NCBI GenBank assembly: GCA_029266425.1
Contig: JAQSWY010000029.1
Location: forward strand, 1-60,351
Direction of reading: 5' to 3'
Length of the DNA stretch: 60,351 bases
Source of the DNA: Xanthobacteraceae bacterium
GTDB taxonomy: Bacteria > Pseudomonadota > Alphaproteobacteria > Rhizobiales > Xanthobacteraceae
Shown here: one piece after another, positions 57,701 to 60,351 of the stretch
Numbering within the stretch: the first letter of the stretch is position 1
How the letters are laid out: each line of letters begins with the position of its first letter
The notes under the pieces: model-generated
The model's database searches: none
What the model was told of the DNA's origin: nothing
The model's input: only the letters and a program-made list of their open reading frames with translations
Translations under genes and position numbers: made by a program

Positions 57701-57914
57701 CGTTCACCTGCTGCTCGATCGGCAGTGCGACGGTATCGATCAGGGTGCGCGCGCTGGCGCCCGGGTAGCGCGTCGTCACCTGCACCGTGGCCGGCACGAC
57801 GTTGGGATATTGCGCTACCGGCAGGCCGAACAGCGCCACCGCCCCGATCAGCACGAACACCAGCGCCAAAACGTTGGAGAGGACCGGCCGTTCGATGAAG
57901 AAGCGGGAGATCAT
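54735..57914 (-). CDS. RND multidrug efflux permease (HAE1/AcrB type)
   Basis: A 1059-aa inner-membrane proton-driven exporter. The first helix is followed by the typical periplasmic start YPNVVPATVQVTTRYPGASA. VDDAIVIVEGV and its neighbours in the fourth helix carry the proton-relay Asp pair, and GMEIMDAAVEAARLRFRPIL precedes the last helices. The membrane/periplasmic pattern (12 helices, two large loops) and length match AcrB/MexB. The C-tail is short and Ala/Pro-rich. The adaptor gene lies 58 nt upstream. No outer-membrane factor gene follows in the window. Confidence 0.95.
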   Translation of the reverse strand: MISRFFIERPVLSNVLALVFVLIGAVALFGLPVAQYPNVVPATVQVTTRYPGASARTLIDTVALPIEQQVNGVEGMLYMQSTSASDGSYTLTVTFAIGTDPDFAQVLVQNRVAIAMSSLPEAVQVQGVTTQKKSTAILQFVTLFSPQNTFDSLFLANYGVINLVNEIARLPGVGNVNVFGSGQYAMRVWLDADQLQARGLTPTDVSNAIQQESQEVASGMLGMPPVPSGQNFQYTLNVAGRLNDAADYENIIVKVDNQDGGRITRLRDVARVELGAQTYSQIFTFNGQPAASLGIYQLPEANSLQVATEVRTKMAELAKNFPPGLAYEVPFDTTVFVSASINEVYKTLFEAGILVLIVILVFLQDWRATLVPATTVPVTIIGTFAAMAAMGFTVNLSTLFAIVLAIGIVVDDAIVIVEGVARHIERGLPGREAAEKAMDELFGPIIGITLVLMSVFIPAAFLPGLTGQLYQQFALVIAATAFISAINAMTLKPTQCALWLRKPVPPEKRNFFYRGFNWVYDRAERAYAGLIRHMVHASYLVALIGIALIGLAMWGLTRVPTGFLPTEDQGYVLIGAQLPDGSSLERTQDVMNRISALASQTPGVENVIAISGISVLDNNATLPNGGVAYVMLKDWGVRDKAGQGLLEIYTSLNKALQSEMDAFTFVLVPPPIQGIGNASGFTMMAQSRNGSFDLPELQSVTQSIVQNASTQSAIQHLSTSFRANVPQLFISIDRIKAETLGVTVGQVFGTLQGYVGSSYVTQFNRFGQTFQAYIQAESGFRRTPQEILDLKIKTPSGIMVPIGTLAEIKPVFGPSLITLYNLYPASTIIGTPAPGFSSGQALTIMEQVANQTLPPGMGFEWTAMSYQEKAVGNQIYYVFGLAILLVYFVLAGQYESWILPLSVLLAVPLALLGTVGALTGLGIANNLYTQIGLILLIALSAKNAILIVEFAREKRAEGMEIMDAAVEAARLRFRPILMTSFAFILGVLPLVLATGAGANSRKSIGIAVFSGMLASTCLAVLFVPSFYTVLQRFEERGKRKKQAAATPAEPPAGEAHPAP

Positions 57915-57972
57915 TGGGCTGGCCTTCGTTTGCGGGCGTACTGGGCTTGTGCGTTCGTACCGGGCTCAGGGC

Positions 57973-59178
57973 TCAGGGCTGCGGCGACGTGGCGGGCTGA
58001 GCAGGCGTGGCGGGCTGCGGCGGCGCGGGGGGCTGCGCCTCGGGATCGACCTTGGCGCCCGGCGCGGTGCGCTGGATGCCGCCGACGATCACCTTGTCGT
58101 CCGGGCCGAGGCCGGCCTCGACGACACGGAACCGGCCGTCTAGCTGGCCGGTGGTGATGATCTTCTGCTCCACCACATTGTCCTTGCCGACCACCAGCAC
58201 GTAGCTGCCCTGCTGGCCGGAGCCGATGGCGGTGTCGTCGACCAGGAGTGCGTCGGGAACGCGCTGGGTCGGCACCCGCACCCGCACGAACAGGCCCGGC
58301 AGGAGAGCGAGGTTCTGGTTGTCGAGGACGCCGCGCACCTGCAGCGTGCCGGTGGAGGGGTCGATCTCCGGCGAGATGTAGTCGATCTTGCCTTTGTGCG
58401 GGAAGCCGTCCTCGTTCTGCAGGCCGATATCGAGCTCGATCTCGCCGATGTCACGCAGCGTCTTGCCGCGCTTTGCCAGCGCCTCCTTGATGCGGAGCAC
58501 CTGGTTCTCGCTCACGTTGAAATAGACGTAGATCGGATTGATCTGGACGATGGTCGCGAGCTTGGTCGGGTCGCCATGGCCAACCAGCTGGCCGACGTCG
58601 GCGAGGTGGCGGGTGACGACGCCGTCGAACGGGGCGGTGACCACGGTGTAGCCGAGATTGATCTGCGCCAGCTCGACATTGGCCTTGGCCGAATCCACCG
58701 AGGCGGCGGCCTGCTGCATGTTGGTGCGCGCCTTGTCGACCACGGCCTGCGAGGAGAAGTCCTGCTTACCGAGCGTCGCCTGGCGGTTATATTCGGTCTC
58801 GGCGTTGGTGTACTGCGCCTCGGCTGAGGCCTGGGCGGCCTTGGCGCCGTCGAGATTGGCCTGATAGGTGTCCTGCTGGATCAGGAACAAGCGGGTGCCC
58901 TTCTTAACGACCGCCCCGTCCTTGTAGTCGATCGACGTCAGGAAGCCTTCGACGCGGGCGACGAGATCGACCTGGTTGATCGCGTCGGTATTGCCGGTGA
59001 ACTGCAGGTAGCGCGTGACTTCCTGCTTCTTCGGCAGCGCATAGGTGACCTTGGGCGGCGGTGGCGCCACATACTCGTTCTTCTCGCCGCAGCCGGCAGC
59101 GAACAGTGCCAGGGCGCATACCGCCGAAGCGCTCGCAACGCGGTGACGAAGCACCTGCGCGCGCACATCCCACACCAT
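57973..59178 (-). CDS. RND efflux periplasmic adaptor (AcrA/MexA type), lipoprotein
   Basis: A 401-aa membrane-fusion protein. The signal peptide ends in the lipobox LFAAGC, so it is probably lipid-anchored in the inner membrane. It has an N-terminal barrel/lipoyl half (VEGFLTSIDYKDGAVVKKGT), a long helical hairpin (about 95-170) and the second lipoyl half (YTVVTAPFDGVVTRHLADVG). The C-terminus is Pro/Ala/Gln-rich. ATG at 59178 has GGGGGG 7 nt upstream; the in-frame ATG at 59184 is too close to it. Operon with the RND pump. Confidence 0.93.
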   Translation of the reverse strand: MVWDVRAQVLRHRVASASAVCALALFAAGCGEKNEYVAPPPPKVTYALPKKQEVTRYLQFTGNTDAINQVDLVARVEGFLTSIDYKDGAVVKKGTRLFLIQQDTYQANLDGAKAAQASAEAQYTNAETEYNRQATLGKQDFSSQAVVDKARTNMQQAAASVDSAKANVELAQINLGYTVVTAPFDGVVTRHLADVGQLVGHGDPTKLATIVQINPIYVYFNVSENQVLRIKEALAKRGKTLRDIGEIELDIGLQNEDGFPHKGKIDYISPEIDPSTGTLQVRGVLDNQNLALLPGLFVRVRVPTQRVPDALLVDDTAIGSGQQGSYVLVVGKDNVVEQKIITTGQLDGRFRVVEAGLGPDDKVIVGGIQRTAPGAKVDPEAQPPAPPQPATPAQPATSPQP

Positions 59179-59242
59179 CACCATTCCCCCCGCTGAATCG
59201 GAATGCCGGACCGCATCGCAATATACCGTCGCGCGAATACCT

Positions 59243-59263
59243 GTCTAGGCACGCAGGCTAGAC
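59243..59263. promoter_or_regulatory. Inverted repeat in the RND promoter region (1)
   Basis: GTCTAG-N9-CTAGAC, 65 bp upstream of the adaptor ATG. Spacing and symmetry are like those of TetR-type operators controlling RND pumps; assignment is inference. Confidence 0.4.
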
Positions 59264-59285
59264 TACATCAATTCGTCATAAATTT

Positions 59286-59322
59286 CCCATTTCATGGGCA
59301 TGACGTTACATTTTCGATGTAA
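59286..59322. promoter_or_regulatory. Two adjacent inverted repeats in the RND promoter region (2)
   Basis: CCCAT-TTC-ATGGG at 59286-59298 and TTACAT-TTTCG-ATGTAA at 59306-59322, both exact. They lie in the AT-rich core between the efflux operon and the gene at 59574 and could bind a dimeric repressor acting on either side. Confidence 0.45.
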
Positions 59323-59573
59323 TCGCATGGCAATGATTTAATAAATGCTTAGGGCTGGGACGTGATGCTGAGCCGCGGCAATGATGGTGGCGAGCAGCGT
59401 CGCGTACTGATTGCGCGACGGCGAATCTTGTCAGGCGGAGATTCTAAGGCTTTGATGGCGCGCGATTTCGATTTGCTTGTGGAGCAGGCGGGAAACATCG
59501 CGATGCGAAGGATGCGTCGGCGAAACGCAGCCTGCCGCGATTGCGGTTCCGCCTGGGTCGAGGAGACGTTCCG

Positions 59574-59912
59574 ATGAATGCGCTGCGGCATATGCTTGCG
59601 GTGTCCTGCCTCCTCTTCGCCGGTGCGGCGGCGGCGGACGACTCCGCCCTGACGCTCAGCCAGAGCGACCTCTTCAGCGACGATGTCGGCTCGATGATCG
59701 AGGTGGCGGTCGTCAATGACGGGACAGTCGCCTACAATTCCGCAGTGGTGACCTGCCACTTCACCGCCCGGGGCAGATCTCAGGGCACCGCCAGCACGAC
59801 GCTGTTCAACCTGCTGCCGGGCAGCAAGGGGCAGGACCAGGTGCATTTGATGGGCGCCCGCGCCGACAAGGCAGCCTGCGAGATCTCGTATACCACGCCC
59901 GCAACGCCGTGA
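59574..59912 (+). CDS. Small secreted protein (112 aa)
   Basis: Signal peptide (MNALRHMLAVSCLLFAGAAAA, cut near ADD), then a ~90-residue domain with VAVVNDGTVAYNSAVVTCHF, suggestive of a beta-sandwich, and two Cys (VTCHF, KAACEIS) that may pair. GGAGA lies about 8 nt before the ATG. The family is not recognised. It is divergent from the efflux operon and could share its control region. Confidence 0.7.
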   Translation: MNALRHMLAVSCLLFAGAAAADDSALTLSQSDLFSDDVGSMIEVAVVNDGTVAYNSAVVTCHFTARGRSQGTASTTLFNLLPGSKGQDQVHLMGARADKAACEISYTTPATP

Positions 59913-60009
59913 ACCCGCCGGCGCCGGCCTGCTGTCCTGGCGCAACGCCTTGTCGCAGCGCCATTGTTCGCTTCGTTGGCGAAGACGCCGGATAAGCCTC
60001 GCCCCCGGC

Positions 60010-60037
60010 TTGCCAGCGCGACGCGCTTCGCTATATT
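60010..60037 (+). promoter_or_regulatory. Promoter of tRNA-Ser
   Basis: TTGCCA (60010-60015), 16-nt spacer, TATATT (60032-60037), 62 nt upstream of the tRNA 5' end. Between them lies an inverted repeat, CCTCTCCGGA (60043-60052) / TCCGGAGAGG (60064-60073), in the leader. Confidence 0.55.
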
Positions 60038-60099
60038 CCGCGCCTCTCCGGAGGGCCTGCCCTTCCGGAGAGGCGCGCGCGACGCTACGCGCGCGCTAC

Positions 60100-60189
60100 G
60101 GAGGGGTGGCCGAGTGGTTGAAGGCGCACGCCTGGAAAGTGTGTATACGGGAAACCGTATCGCGGGTTCGAATCCCGCTCCCTCCGCCA
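60100..60189 (+). tRNA. tRNA-Ser(GGA)
   Basis: Complete cloverleaf with encoded CCA: acceptor GGAGGGG pairs with TCCCTCC (one G-U), D arm with TGGCCGAGTGG, anticodon stem-loop CACGC-CTGGAAA-GTGTG giving anticodon GGA (UCC/UCU codons), long variable arm TATACGGGAAACCGTA as expected for a class II tRNA, and T arm GCGGGTTCGAATCCCGC. The 3' end is followed by 162 bases to the window edge with no confident gene. Confidence 0.96.
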
Positions 60190-60351
60190 AATAGCTATCT
60201 CAGAGCCTCCCGCGCCTTCTCGGCATCCCTTGAAAAGGCTGGGATATTCGGCGTCGCGCCTCTTCCCGCCTCTCGCCTCATCCCATACAATCCCAATCCT
60301 GAAGTGGGGCCAGATGTGGGGCCGAGCCAGATTGGCTCCGCGCGATGATCG

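Larger units (their letters stand above)
59179..59573. other. 395-bp upstream region of the RND operon and of the small secreted protein
   Basis: AT-rich for this genome, especially 59255-59350. It contains three inverted repeats (listed separately). A 71-codon ORF at 59362-59577 has no good ribosome site and overlaps the next ATG; it is not called. No regulator gene is present on either side. Confidence 0.5.

Noticed and set aside
59362..59577. 71-codon ORF ending in ATGA overlap with the secreted-protein start
   Set aside because: No good ribosome site and untypical Arg-rich composition; could be a leader ORF but support is too weak.

Overview
The window is GC-rich chromosomal DNA, densely coding on both strands. 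It most likely comes from an alphaproteobacterium of the Hyphomicrobiales (Rhizobiales). The strongest clue is the block pckA / chvI-chvG-hprK-EIIA(Man)-HPr / ahcY (35.2-43.7 kb), an order typical of that group. Three families of dispersed palindromic repeats between genes fit the Xanthobacteraceae/Bradyrhizobium side (inference; there is no 16S here). No CRISPR array, prophage or insertion sequence was seen. One tRNA-Ser(GGA) lies at the right end.

Layout. 0-4.4 kb: end of a potassium-uptake operon (kdpB 3' end, kdpC, kdpD, kdpE). 4.6-7.1 kb: a SorC-type sugar regulator and an orphan SAF-domain oxidoreductase. 7.1-9.0 kb: small genes, repeats and decayed coding sequence. 9.0-12.0 kb: a stress operon (hsp20, lon, a small hydrophobic protein). 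12.1-16.4 kb: GT2, GT-C and GtrA genes divergent from a ChbG/NaxD-type deacetylase, together resembling a lipid A hexosamine-modification set. 16.5-31.7 kb: housekeeping and accessory genes: LysR/NADP-reductase pair, serine hydrolase, Tat-exported beta-helix protein, MocR regulator, DUF983, esterase, ExoD, DUF924, aldehyde dehydrogenase, diguanylate cyclase, ferredoxin-NADP reductase.

31.8-35.2 kb holds a membrane protein with a HIRAN-like domain, a GNAT acetyltransferase, and the most novel-looking locus: a 100-aa protein resembling the pro-domain of the subtilisin-family peptidase encoded immediately downstream. 35.2-43.7 kb: ahcY with a probable SahR operator, a regulatory PTS relay (HPr, EIIA, truncated HprK), the ChvG/ChvI two-component system, a HugZ-like protein and PEP carboxykinase. 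43.8-47.5 kb: NhaD-type antiporter, recR, ampG. 47.5-54.5 kb: a three-gene transglutaminase / ATP-grasp-alpha-E / transglutaminase-DUF2126 peptide-ligase cluster of unknown product. 54.7-59.2 kb: an RND efflux pump and its adaptor, with inverted repeats in the promoter region. The window ends with a small secreted protein and tRNA-Ser.

The genes fall into independent modules. Envelope and stress themes recur: K+ homeostasis, lipid A modification, ChvGI, muropeptide import, RND efflux and Lon/Hsp20. All functions are read from sequence motifs and family knowledge; no searches were run.
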